Source of the DNA: Nemertoderma westbladi
Taxonomy: Eukaryota > Xenacoelomorpha > Nemertodermatida > Nemertodermatidae
DNA length: 35,160 nt
Direction of reading: 5' to 3'
NCBI GenBank assembly: GCA_032718475.1
Contig: JAUCBJ010002932.1
Coordinates: 1-35,160, forward strand
The notes beneath the pieces were generated by a model, which ran no database searches, was not told the DNA's origin, and saw nothing but the letters and a program-made list of their open reading frames with translations. The position numbers and the translations under genes were made by a program. Positions within the stretch are counted from its first letter, which is position 1, and the number at the start of each line of letters is the position of its first letter. This document shows, one piece after another, positions 21,220-32,625 of the stretch.

Positions 21220-21490
21220 ACTCAACTATTTTTAATGCCAATATATTGGACTGCCAACTGAAAGTCAGTAGGTGGTTGGTTTCATGAAGAGTTACTTGAC
21301 AGGAAGATGGGAAAAAACTTTGAAATAAATCGACAAATTGCAAGGTTCTGCGTAAAAAATCTTAAATCTAACAGACTATATGTATTTTGTATTGTAACAA
21401 AGTATTCTATAATCATCTCGTTTTTATTAAATTTTGTTTCAATATGGTGTATCTTACATAATAGATTAAGTAATGAAATTATAACCAAAG
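21220..21490. repeat. Dispersed repeat, copy B (partner at 11770-12055)
   Basis: Direct-orientation relative of 11770-12055: ACTGAAAGTCAG near 21258, then ACTATATGTATTTTGTAT at about 21375, and GGTGTATCTTACATAATAG towards the end. It directly precedes the 39-bp minisatellite flank. Confidence 0.62.
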
Positions 21491-21656
21491 TATGCTGTTA
21501 CAATATATCTAGAGTTTGATTGAAGAGGAACAACCATATGTTATGAATAATTTTGTAAATATAATTTATTCCATAATTTTGTGGAAATATGATAAATGAT
21601 AATTGTATAAATAGTACAGGCTTCAACTTATTACCCCGTTTGGAAATTTTAAGTGA

Positions 21657-22399
21657 CACAGCAGCCCCATAATGATGTTTAGTAAAGATGTGGAACACAG
21701 CAGCCCCATAATGATGTTTAGTACAGATGTGGAACACAGCAGCCCAATAATGATGTTTAGTACAGATGTGGAACACAGCAGCCCCATAATGATGTTTATT
21801 ACAGATGTGGAACACAGCAGCCCCATAATGATGTTTAGTACAGAAGTGGAATACAGCAGCCCCATAATGATGTTTATTACAGATGTGGAACACAGCAGCC
21901 CCATAATGATGTTTATTACAGATGTGGAACACAGCAGCCCCATAATGATGTTTAGTACAGATGTGGAACACAGCAGCCCCATAATGATGTTTAGTACAGA
22001 TGTGGAACACAGCATCCCCATAATGATGTTTAGTAGAGATGTGGAACACAGCAGCCCCATAATGATGTTTAGTACAGATGTGGAACACAGCAGCCCCATA
22101 ATGATGTTTAGTACAGATGTGGAACACAGCAGCCCCATAATGATGTTTAGTAGAGATGTGGAACACAGCAGCCCCATAATGATGTTTAGTACAGATGTGG
22201 AACACAGCAGCCCCATAATGATGTTTAGTACAGATGTGGAACACAGCAGCCCTATAATGATGTTTAGTTCAGATGTGGAACACAGCAGCCCCATAATGAT
22301 GTTTATTACAGATGTGGAACACAGCAGCCCAATAATGATGTTTAGTACAGATGTGGAACACAGCAGCCCCATAATGATGTTTAGTACAGATTTGGAACA
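21657..22399. repeat. 39-bp minisatellite, 19 copies
   Basis: The unit starts CAGCAGCCCCATAATGATGT and ends TGTGGAACA. 743 bp divided by 39 gives 19 copies with scattered point differences (TTAGTACAG, TTATTACAG and TTAGTAGAG variants). As 39 is divisible by three and the unit lacks stops, three overlapping frames of about 250 codons stay open on both strands. Nothing marks them as genes: there is no signal peptide, flanking exons or codon bias. Confidence 0.95.
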
Positions 22400-22402
22400 T
22401 GA

Positions 22403-22970
22403 CAAACAATTTGGGTAGACTTCTCCAAGCGGTTGCGCTTGTCTTTAGAGGATCTTAAACATAGCAACGGAGTAAATTCTATAACAACAGCTCTTAGAGT
22501 AGATATGACAAGTAAAAAATTATAGCAGATTATTATTTGGATATGAAGAATTTAATGGCATATTTCGTTTTTTTTTTTCAAAATACCATGGCAACCAAAT
22601 GAAAACGACCTTCAAAGTGATCAGAATTGGCATGTCCCTAGAAACAGGCTTTAAACGGGCGTAATGCCTATGCAGTGGTCATAGAGTCATGACATCAGAG
22701 TCTGTGATATGTGTATTATATAGGTCACTATAGTTTATCGGTACACTAACCATACCGGTACTCCAGTAGGTATAGTATTATTTAGCTTAGTAAAGCCTAC
22801 CTTGACTGATAGTCTGATGTTTTATTATATTCATTTCTGATATCATATATCTCTTATGTTATTCTCTACCTTGGCTTATCGCAGTGTCTACCACCATTAT
22901 CATATCAGTATATTTACAAGCCTTAGAGAGTAGTGCAGTGAAATGACTTCTGTTCTGGAATAAGGGAGGT
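22403..22970. other. Gene-free region
   Basis: AT-rich sequence, no recognisable gene. It precedes the second LINE and may include its decayed upstream part. Confidence 0.4.
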
Positions 22971-24036
22971 AATGGTGATACAAGTGACCTTTTTAATAGC
23001 CTGCTTTACTGGATGGAACGATCATGTCAAACCTTTTCGTGACAAGGCCATGTTCTGGTATAGTGCTTGGGTTTCCGCTGGGTGTCCAAATGCCACTGTA
23101 AATAGTCCATTATTCCATACGAGGAGAGTAACTAGAGCGCTATATAAATACACAGTGTATCGTTTTAAGAGTTCAGTAGATAAGATTCGACGCGATAAAC
23201 TGATTTACGCTTTTATGGATATAACCAGCAAATCTTCACTTAAATTAAGAAACTATGTCATAGTCCTTCCGAGTTAAGCTCTAGCATCGATGGTTGTAAC
23301 AATTGAGAAAGTATATTGAATCGTTTTTTTTCCAGTATTTATTCGTCGCTTTTTAACCAGCCATACCAACCCAAGCCAACCCATGCCAAGCCAACCATTC
23401 CGACATATAAAATGTGCGCCGGCAGGAAGACTACCTACTGAATTGAGAAGATACATATTCGTTGCCATGACAACGTCTGAGATGGTTGAAGAGGCACTCC
23501 ATAAGTTGAAGAGTTGTAAGGACCGAACCGACGTTGCTTTTGGTTTTGACTCAGACAGTTTAATAAACTATGTTCCGGTTTTTAGGGAACACAATACGGG
23601 AAGGATTTTTAATCTGTTTTTAATCCAAGGCTTTATTCCTCAGTTCCTACTGACGTGTGTGATAATCCCTCTAATTAAAAACAAACTGGGTGATCAAACG
23701 ACCTCTGATAATAGAGCAATTGTACTATCATCACTGATATTTAAACTGTTCGAGTGGGTCATGTTATTATCTCAGTCGGAATGTTTGACCTTCGATGATC
23801 TTTAATTTGGTACAACTCAATGTACCTGGGCAGCAACAGAAGTTATAGCAGGGCACTTTAATTGGAACGCTACTCCCATGTTCGATTTTCTTTTAGACTT
23901 AACAATGGACATGGTGGACCGTGGAATTTCGTAGGCTCTTCCTCGAACTTATAAAGAAAGGTTTCTCTCCTTTGTTTCTCAGAACACTGCTCTGGATTTA
24001 TTCCAACCAGTCATGTTGTTGTGTGGTGGGGTGGAT

Positions 24037-24333
24037 CCAAGGTGTACTAAATAACAGGTCATGCAGCGAGAATTGGCCTCCAATTATTGGAGGCTGAACA
24101 TTTTTATTAAAGTGGGAGGGTGTACCTACGATTTTAAATCACACAAGATTAATAAAATTACCCATATTGGGGTTTTCGTAGTCGGTGATTCCATTTCCGA
24201 TGTCAGTATTTATTTTTGACGGAATTTAGAATGTCTGTTTGTCTGTCTGTATGAGTGAGAAAAAATAAGGAAGATCACCACATAGCTAAAAAATGCTAAA
24301 ATATTTTATTTTATTTTATTTAGTACACCTTGG
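24037..24333. mobile_element. 297-bp TIR element inside the second LINE
   Basis: CCAAGGTGTACTAAATAA (24037-24054) is perfectly inverted at 24316-24333. It is flanked by GTGGAT duplications (24031-24036 and 24334-24339; one extra G allows 7 bp). It splits the LINE between the region after motif A and the SNGVRHGSV block; removing it and one GTGGAT rejoins the LINE. There is no coding capacity. A TGTTTGTCTGTCTGT microsatellite lies inside at about 24235-24249. Confidence 0.8.
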
Positions 24334-25200
24334 GTGGATCGCAATCATCCAGTATTAGCATATCTAATGGAGTCAGACATGGCTCTGTCGCCTCGCCAAT
24401 TTTATTCTGAATTCTTCTGAATTCGCTATTAATCACATTACGTAAATCCGGAGTTGGATGTCATATTGATGGATTGTTCTTCGGAGAATTGGCTTACGCA
24501 GACGATATATTTATCTTATGTCACTCATTACATGGTCTCCAATACATGGTTTCAATTTACGAGAGATTTGCCTGCGAGAACAAATTGATTTTTAATACCA
24601 ATATCATTGCGAATAAGTCCAATTAAAAGTAAATCGCATTTGGTCTGGGGCCTGCATGGGTGGAACCTGTTGAGAAAATTAGAGTTAACGGAGTTGTTCT
24701 ACCATGGGTGAGCGAAGCTGTACATTTGGGACATGTTATAGATTATAGAAATATCATGTATTTAGATGTATGCTACTTAAGAAACGCCGGAGATTCATCG
24801 GTAAACTAAACTCATTACGACAAGAATTATATTTCTCTAATCCCTATATTGTGTGTAATTTACAACTTATTTATTGTATGAGTTATTATGGCAGTAATCT
24901 GCGGATATTTTTTCAGACGATTGTTCTAGAATTTATACAGCTTGGAATATAAATGTTAGATTATTGTTTCGATTACCGTATAATTCTCACAGATATAATT
25001 TTGAAAACATAGTGTCTTTTTCTCATCCAGGTATTATGGTCCAATCTCGGTTTGTTAAATTTGTAAATAGCTTACATGTTTCCCGTAAATGTATTCTACG
25101 CTTTTTAGCGCTGTTAACGCTTAATGATTGTAGGGCTCGCAGCAGCGCCAACATCCGTTTACCTTACAAAATGAAAAATGTGCGAAATTATGAACAGTTA

Positions 25201-25230
25201 GGGGGGGGGGGGGGGGGGGGGGGGTGGTGG
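25201..25230 (+). repeat. Poly-G tract
   Basis: An unbroken run of about 24 G, then TGGTGGGG. It marks the end of recognisable LINE sequence. Confidence 0.9.
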
Positions 25231-25320
25231 GGAAGTGTCCCCAGCTGGTCATCCACCATCAGTGTGTCCAGTCGTGCATGTTCTGGTTTGCCATGTAAAA
25301 TAATTATATATTCAACTTAA

Positions 25321-26184
25321 GATCTTTGATTCGGAGATTAGGTAAAGATTTTTAGCACGAATGGCCAAGGCGTGGTCTAACTTAATTAAATTTGATGCTA
25401 TTTCGCAGCCCCTGCTGGACTCTTATCGCGGAAGACCGCAGATTCCATGATAGTGCATGCACCAGGTTTTATGGTACACATTTTACAGGTTTATAGTATA
25501 CTACGGCAACCATGATATTTCTAAAACCCAGCACCACCCTGCAAACACACAGAAATATACGGCTTATTATTTTATCAGGGGGAAGCGACCAGCCCGTTTG
25601 TCAGACCATTCTATTCTATGGCAGCATGCCGGTGGTGAGACGAAACCGGGGGCCCAGTCATTGTCATCCTTGAAAGAATTGACAAATTACAATATGGTAG
25701 GCCCTATAAAAGATAGCGGAGCGGTGTTACAGCGGAATTCATCATTTACTTGACTGAGCGCGACCTGTGGAGGTGTTACAGGGGCGGTTCTTACCAAGGA
25801 TTAGGCGGATGTATGTGTTAAACACATTCTTTTCAATAAAAAAATAATTTGCGGAAACACGTTGATTTAATATTAATATTACTCAAGTAGTTACTTACTT
25901 TTCCATAACTGATCACTATTTCATTTTAACATAACTAGAGTTTTTCTCCAGATAATATGAATCCAATAATATAATGGATATTTTACTAGAATAACAGAAC
26001 CTTTATCATCTGTAAAATATATGGGTCATTTATTAACTTGCCTATTTCAAAGATATCAAGGCAAAGGGGATTGAAATATTTTAAATATTTATAATATTGT
26101 AGTGATTAAAATATTACATAGACACTGAATGAGTAATTATTTCATTACCACAAACAATAATTACATATTTATACCGAAATGTTT
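25321..26184. other. No recognisable gene
   Basis: An open frame at 25457-25753 (98 codons) has no family signature and may be the decayed tail of the second LINE. The rest is AT-rich. Confidence 0.4.
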
Positions 26185-26349
26185 TCAAATGAATCCAGGT
26201 TGAGTAAACACAAATCCACTAGGAGCGGAAAATGAACATTTTGCGTCAACGAATTTCCCCGGGGTCCAGCATTGTAGGTTGGGTTTACATCTACAGTTGA
26301 AGGTGTTTCTGTACTGAGATTTACAAACTTCGTGGGCAACACACAATCG
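26185..26349 (-). CDS. Candidate small secreted Cys-rich peptide, last exon
   Basis: Begins after a strong acceptor (TATTTTTCAG, ending at 26350) and runs 54 codons to TGA at 26187-26185. It holds six cysteines spaced C-x5-C-x9-C-x-C-x5-C-x10-C, from RLCVAHEVC through FNCRCK to AKC, followed by a Ser/Gly/Phe-rich tail. An even cysteine count with tight spacing suggests a disulfide-stabilised secreted peptide. The exon is phase 0 and fits the phase-0 signal-peptide exon at 33455-33559. I do not recognise the family. A host-defence, signalling or other secreted role is possible and none is shown. Pairing with the far exon is inference; extra exons may exist between them. Confidence 0.5.
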   Translation of the reverse strand, partial: RLCVAHEVCKSQYRNTFNCRCKPNLQCWTPGKFVDAKCSFSAPSGFVFTQPGFI

Positions 26350-27112
26350 CTGAAAAATATGATTAAATAGCTTTATAATCTCAGAGTTCACAATATGGCA
26401 AAGGCTACTGACCGGACCCATTGCTCAATTAACTGGACCCATTGCCATTTAAAGGAGCAGTTTACAGATGCATGTTGGGGGAACACAAACAATAAACGAA
26501 AGTTAAAACATGTTACATTATTATGCATCTTACTTAATTGTGGTAATAATACACAAGTAAAATATTAATAAAAATATAAAGCTTCAATACGGTATTTAGA
26601 GGGTCCAGTCAATGGTTCCGGTGAAAAAGTAGTAGCCAGGGCGCCAGGGCGGGTATTCAATTCATACCCGGCCGAACTAAATCAAAAGCTCGGCGCCAAA
26701 TATTTATCACTAGAGCTATGTAGCACCGAGTTAGAATATATTCATTTATAGTCCCAGTACCAGCTAACACCGGACTAAAGTATACATAATATTTAGTCCT
26801 GTAAGTATTTCCGGTAAAAATAATACTTTCACTTTGATATCATCGTATGCAACCTGTACCATTTATCATCGTATGCTACAGGCAGGTTATTATAGGATAC
26901 ACAAATATTTATTTAACCAACCGGTACATTTATGCAAATTGTCAGCTTCGACAGATAAATCGCTGATAACAACATCGAAATAGCGGACGACGGATTAACT
27001 GAAAAAGTATTCCTCTATATAAACTTTCTCAACTTTTTTTTCAAAGATCATTCCTAACAAAATTTTAGTTGAAGGCATAACGTTGCAAACTAATAAGCTC
27101 TCAAATATATGT
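26350..27112. other. Intronic or intergenic, no gene seen
   Basis: AT-rich with a small GC-rich patch at about 26640-26700 containing the hairpin CGGGTAT-TCAATTC-ATACCCG. If the two-exon peptide model is right, this is intron. Confidence 0.4.
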
Positions 27113-30100
27113 ATTCATATGCTCGATGGTGGTGTCTGCCATATGCTCGTATGGTGGTGACTGCCATATGTTCGTATGGTGGTGAGGTGACTGCCATATG
27201 CTCGATGGTGGTGACTGCCATATGCTCGTATGGTGGTGACTGCCATATGCTCGATGGTTGTGACTGCCATATGCTCGTATGGTGGTGAGGTGACTGCAAT
27301 ATGCTCGTATGATGGTGACTCTCATATGATCGCTGGTTGTGACTGCCATATGCTCGTACGGTGGTGAGTGCCATATGCTCGATGGTGGTGACTGCCATAT
27401 GCTCGATGGTTGTGACTGCCATATGCTCGTATGGTTGTGACTGCCATATGCTCGTATGGTTGTGACTGCCATATGCTCGTATGGTGGTGAGGTGACTGCA
27501 ATATGCTCGTATGGTGGTGACTGCCATATGCTCGATGGTTATGACTGTCATATGCTCGTATGGTGGTGAGTGCCATATGCTCGATGGTGGTGACTGCCAT
27601 ATGCTCGATGGTTGTAACTGCCATATGCTCGTATGGTGGTAAGGTGACTGCAATATGCTCGTATGGTTGTGACTGCCAAATGCTCGTATGGTGGTGAGGT
27701 GATTGCAATATGCTCGTATGGTGGTGACTGCCATATGCTCGATGGTTGTGACTGCCATATGCTCGATGGTTGTGACTGCCATATGCTCGTATGGTGGTGA
27801 GGTGACTGCAATATGCCCGTATGTTGGTGACTGCCATATGCTCGATGGTTGTGACTGCCATATGCTCGATGGTTGTGACTGCCATATGCTTGTATGGTGG
27901 TGAGATGACTGCAATATGCTCGTATGGTTGTGACTGCCATATGCTCGTATGGTGGTGAGTGCCATATGCTCGATGGTGGTGACTGCCATATGCTCGATGG
28001 TGGTGACTGCCATATGCTCGATGGTTGTGACTGCCATATGCTCGATGGTTGTGACTGCCATATGCTCGTATGGTTGTGACTGACATATGCTCGTATGGTG
28101 GTGAGGTGACTGCAATATGCTCGTATGGTGGTGACTGCCATATGCTCGATGGTTGTGACTGCCATATGCTCGTATGGTGGTGAGTGCCATATGCTCGATG
28201 GTGGTGATTGCCATATGCTCGATGGTGGTGACTGCCATATGCTCGATTGTGGTGACTGCCATATGCTCGTATGGTTGTGACTGCCATATGCTCGTATGGT
28301 GGGTGGTGACTGCCATATGCTCGATGGTGGTGACTGCCATATGCTCGTATGGTGGTAAGGTGACTGCAATATGCTCGTATGGTTGTGACTGCCAAATGCT
28401 CGTATTGTGGTGAGGTGATTGCAATATGCTCGTATGGTGGTGACTGCCATATGCTCGATGGTTGTGACTGCCATATGCTCGATGGTTGTGACTGCCATAT
28501 GCTCGTATGGTGGTGAGGTGACTGCAATATGCTCGTATGTTGGTGACTGCCATATGCTCGATGGTTGTGACTGCCATATGCTCGATGGTTGTGACTGCCA
28601 TATGCTTGTATGGTGGTGAGGTGACTGCAATATGCTCGTATGGTTGTGACTGCCATATGCTCGTATGGTGGTGAGTGCCATATGCTCGATGGTGGTGACT
28701 GCCATATGCTCGATGGTGGTGACTGCCATATGCTCGATGGTTGTGACTGCCATATGCTCGATGGTTGTGACTGCCATATGCTCGTATGGTTGTGACTGCC
28801 ATATGCTCGTATGGTGGTGAGGTGACTGCAATATGCTCGTATGGTGGTGACTGCCATATGCTCGATGGTTGTGACTGCCATATGCTCGTATGGTGGTGAG
28901 TGCCATATGCTCGATGGTGGTGATTGCCATATGCTCGATGGTGGTGACTGCCATATGCTCGATTGTGGTGACTGCCATATGCTCGTATGGTTGTGACTGC
29001 CATATGCTCGTATGGTGGGTGGTGACTGCCATATGCTCGATGGTGGTGACTGCCATATGCTCGATGGTGGTGACTGCCATATGCTCGATGGTTGTGACTG
29101 CCATATGTTCGATGGTTGTGACTGCCATATGCACGATGGTTGAGACTGCCATATGCTCGATGGTGGTGACTGCCATATGCTCGATGGTGGTGACTGCCAT
29201 ATGCTCGATTGTGGTGACTGACATATGCTCGTATGGTGGGTGGTGACTGCCATATGCTCGATGGTGGTGACTGCCATATGCTCGATGGAGGTGACTGCCA
29301 TATGCTCGATTGTGGTGACTGCCATATGCTCGTATGGTGGGTGGTGACTGCCATATGCTCGATGGTGGTGACTGCCATATGCTCGATGGTTGTGACTGCC
29401 ATATGCTCGATGGTGGTGACTGCCATATGCTCGATAGTGGTGACTGCCATATGCTCGATTGTGGTGACTGCCATATGCTCGTATGGTGGGTGGTGACTGC
29501 CATATGCTCGTATGGTGGTGAGGTGACTGCCATATGCTCGTATGGTGGTGACTGCCATATGCTCGTATGGTGGTGACTGCCTTATGATCGATGGTTGTGA
29601 CTGCCATATGCTCGTATGGTGGTGACTGCCATATGCTCGATTGTGGCTGACTGCCATATGCTCGTATGCTGGGTGGTGACTGCCATATGCTCGATGGTGG
29701 TGACTGCCATATGCTCGATTGTGGTGACTGCCATATGCTCGTATCGTGGGTGGTGACTGCCATATGCTCGATGGTGGTGACTGCCATATGCTCGATGGTG
29801 GTGACTGCCATATGCTCGATTGTGGTGACTGGTATATGCTCATATGGTGGGTGGTGACTGCCATATGCTCGATGGTGGTGACTGTCACATGCTCGATGGT
29901 GGTGACTGCCATATGCTCGATTGTGGTGACTGCCATATGCTCGTATGGTGGGTGGTGACTGCCATATGCTCGATGGTGGTGACTGCCATATGCTCGATGG
30001 GTGTGACTGCCATATGCTCGATGGTGGTGACTGCCATATGCTCGATGGTGGTGACTGCCATATGCTCGATTGTGGTGACTGCCATATGCTCGTATGGTGG

Positions 30101-30803
30101 GTGGTGACTGCCATATGCTCGATGGTTGTGACTGCCATATGCTCGATGGTGGTGACTGCCATATGCTCGATGGTGGTGACTGCCATATGCTCGATGGTTG
30201 TGGCTGCCATATGCTCGTATGGTGGTGAGGTGACTGCCATATGCTCGTATGATGGTGACTGCCATATGCTCGTATGGTGGTGACTGCCTTATGATCGATG
30301 GTTGTGACTGCCATATGCTCGTATGGTGGTGACTGCCATATGCTCGTATGGTGGTGACTGCCTTATGATCGATGGTTGTGACTGCCATATGCTCGATGGT
30401 GGTGACTGCCATATGCTCGATGGTGGTGACTTCCATATGCTTATATAATGGTGAGGTAACTGCCATATGCTCGTACGGTGGTTACTGCCATATGCTCGTA
30501 TGATGGTGACTGTCATATGCTCGATGGTGGTGACTGCCATATGCTCGATGGTGGTGACTTCCAAATGCTTATATAGTGGTGAGGTGACTGCCATATGCTC
30601 GTATGGTGGTGACTGCCATATGTTCGTATGGTTGTGACTGCCATATGCTCGATGGTGGTGACTGCCATATGCTCGTATGGTTGTGACTGCTATATGCTCG
30701 TATGGTGGTGAGGTAACTGGAATATGCTCGTATGGTGGTGACTGCCATATGCTCGTATGGTGGTGACTGCCATATGCTCGTATGGTGGTGACTGCCATAT
30801 GCT
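27113..30803. repeat. 3.7-kb minisatellite of 24/25-bp units
   Basis: Built from GACTGCCATATGCTCG followed by ATGGTGGT (24 bp) or TATGGTGGT (25 bp), with longer variants adding GAGGTGACTGC or GGTGG. Roughly 145-150 units are estimated from length. Every unit contains CATATG. The minus strand lacks stops in all three frames, giving overlapping frames of 1074, 972 and 661 codons that read as repeats of MAVTTIEH, SIWQSPPS and RAYGSHHH. The 25-mers shift frame from unit to unit, so no fixed protein repeat is maintained. Not a gene. Confidence 0.95.
27600..29061. repeat. 716-bp higher-order duplication inside the minisatellite
   Basis: Rare variants recur at a fixed 716-base distance: GGTGGTAAGG (27641 and 28357), GACTGCCAAATGCTCG (about 27671 and 28387), the TATGTTGGTGACTG unit, TATGCTTGTATGG, and GATTGTGGTGACTG (with GGTGATTGCC). 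The order of 24-mers and 25-mers is conserved too. The similarity breaks down near 28345 and 29061, so two tandem 716-bp blocks are present. Confidence 0.85.
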
Positions 30804-30898
30804 GGTACAATCGTATCGATAGCTGCGAGCTAGGGTTAGCTCCGTACTATGATGTGCATAATGCGGCCCTTGTCATCTAAGAGTTATTTATAAAATAT

Positions 30899-31200
30899 TA
30901 CTACTATTACTACTACTAGGATCGGCATGCTGCATTGCAGCTGCATTTTTGAGAATGCTGTGCCGGCTTGTTGACAAAATTGCGCCGCCACTACTCCCTA
31001 TCACCCATGAGATTTGCTAGATCATCCGCATCTTCAAGGCCTGTGCCCTTTAGATGCGTCTCAAGAAAGTCATGGACTGTCCACCATGCTTATTCACTCC
31101 ATGACGCTGCCAAAGTACAAGATTATGCACTGGCTGGTCCTCACGGCGAAAGCAACGTCCTGCAAAGAGGAGGCGGCTTTGTTTTAGTGTCAAGCTTGGA
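30899..31200 (-). mobile_element. RTE-like LINE, copy 3 (3'-terminal fragment)
   Basis: Matches the 3'-terminal 300 bp of copies 1 and 2, including the triplet tail (plus strand TTACTACTATTACTACTACT at 30899) and the GGATCGGCATGCTGCATTGC block. It stops at GTCAAGCTTGG, so it is heavily 5'-truncated and encodes only a broken C-terminal piece of the RT protein. It lies just past the end of the large minisatellite. Confidence 0.9.
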
Positions 31201-32160
31201 TTAAATAAAGACTAAATGATGGACAATGTAATAATAATGGATGACGAAAAATTTCAGATCACATATTTGTTTTCTAACTTAGATGGAACACTTAATAAAA
31301 ACTACAATATCCATTGTATTCAGACTAATAATATAAAGCTAATCTTGACCCAACTCATATATTTACAATTAAGAATAAACTAACTTAAACAGCACCTAGG
31401 CTCTATAATGGCTATAAATAAAATTATTCATGACTTAATTACATCCAAGGAATCGCCATCAATGTGTTGAGGCAAACTATGTCTCTCTCTACTGCATCAT
31501 AAGGCTTATTTTTATGTAAGTAGTATAGTGCAAACCAATAACCACTAGTCGGAATTCCTTTCTTCTTAACTACAGGTAATTATGGGTGGTGATTGAGAGA
31601 GGCACACCTACAGTAGGTTAGTGGTTGCACAAACATTAATATAACGCCCTTACAACAATCAAATGCAATGCTGTTCAGAGACCACTGAAGCCAATTTCCA
31701 AAAAAGAGAATACATTTCTCTCTTTTGTATTGCCATTTCATTTTGAGGTTTTACTGCACTCTTCTAAACAATAAACCAATCGGCAGAACATGGTTTTTCA
31801 GAAAATGCCGTTAAAAACCTGAAAAATCCGAAAAACAGTGAGATTTGGCTAAAGGAATCGCATAGCGACAAGACCCTTCTACATATATACTGTAGCACAT
31901 TTCTATATTCGGTGTATCGAACGCCTTGGTGGATTTCCTATGTCGGTGTCTGGGTTTCAAACTGCGGCACGGAAAATGTCAACTTAAGGTATCGGTATTC
32001 GGTTTTCTCGCCCCGACGGCTTTATTACTAAAATCATTATTATATAAGATATATGTAAAGTAACATCATGGATATATATAAACATACATACAACGGCAGT
32101 ATAGGTAAAATATGTCCCAGTACATATAGAAGACATGAGTAATTAGGTATAACAATTAAT
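31201..32160. other. No gene seen
   Basis: AT-rich sequence without recognisable coding or repeat structure; probably intron of the candidate peptide gene. Confidence 0.4.
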
Positions 32161-32470
32161 TCTGCATTAAAGTTATCAATAAATTATAGTCTTTAGTGAA
32201 GTTTGCACATCTAAGAAACCCAACTTGATGTGCATTCTTATAGCTTCTAGTAACAGCACAAAGCTAATTAATACGATTACACCATCTACCCCAGGGAGAT
32301 GGTGTAATAATGCATAGTTAAGATTCTCGGCAAGCTTTAGTGAGTTTTCCAAATTAATAACTGCATAGTTAAAATTAACATTAAAATAGGCTTTAGTGAG
32401 TTTTGCACCTTAATATTGCAGTTAAAAGTATCAGTACAATAGGCTTTATTGGGTTTTGCACATATAATAA
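32161..32470. repeat. Four degenerate repeats with an intervening hairpin
   Basis: Four imperfect units share CTGCATTAAAGTT- or TGCATAGTTAAAAT-like starts and CTTTAGTGAGTTTTGCAC-like ends (at about 32162, 32311, 32362 and 32417). Between the first and second units lies a hairpin at 32276-32308 with a 12-bp perfect stem (ATTACACCATCT and AGATGGTGTAAT) around a 9-base loop. Confidence 0.65.
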
Positions 32471-32625
32471 ACACCAAGAGTAACAATAACACTAAACACG
32501 CAAACTGAACGATCATTCAAGCATCAACCAATCAGAATAGTGGATGACTAATTGATGGACGTCAATAAATAAATTTCTGGTCGTCAATAAAAGAAAAAAA
32601 ACAGTGATATAATTATGGCAGAATT

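Larger units (their letters stand above)
22972..25320 (+). pseudogene. Second LINE, decayed RT-encoding remnant
   Basis: A different LINE from the RTE-like family, in plus orientation, broken by many stops, frameshifts and one insertion. Recognisable in order: GWNDHVKPFRDKAMFWYSAW (about 23011-23070), the linker before RT typical of a LINE group common in marine invertebrates; EEALHKLKSCKD and CVIIPLIKNK (23490-23690), RT fingers; FLLDLTMDMVDR (about 23890-23925), motif A; SNGVRHGSVASPILF (about 24363-24410); LAYADDIFIL (about 24490-24520), the intact catalytic YADD box; then FRLPYNSHRYNFENI and FVKFVNSLHVSRKCILRFLA (24967-25110), the C-terminal region. The remnant ends at a poly-G tract. Clade uncertain (CR1/L2-like or Jockey-like). 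Confidence 0.8.

Noticed and set aside
21498-22418. Three frames of about 250 codons as tandem-repeat proteins
   Set aside because: Both strands and several frames are open because the 39-bp unit lacks stops. Nothing favours one frame.
27090-30314. 1074-codon open frame and overlapping 972-, 661- and 193-codon frames as repeat-protein genes
   Set aside because: They are alternative readings of one 24/25-bp minisatellite. The frame changes at every 25-mer, and there is no start context, signal or flanking exon.
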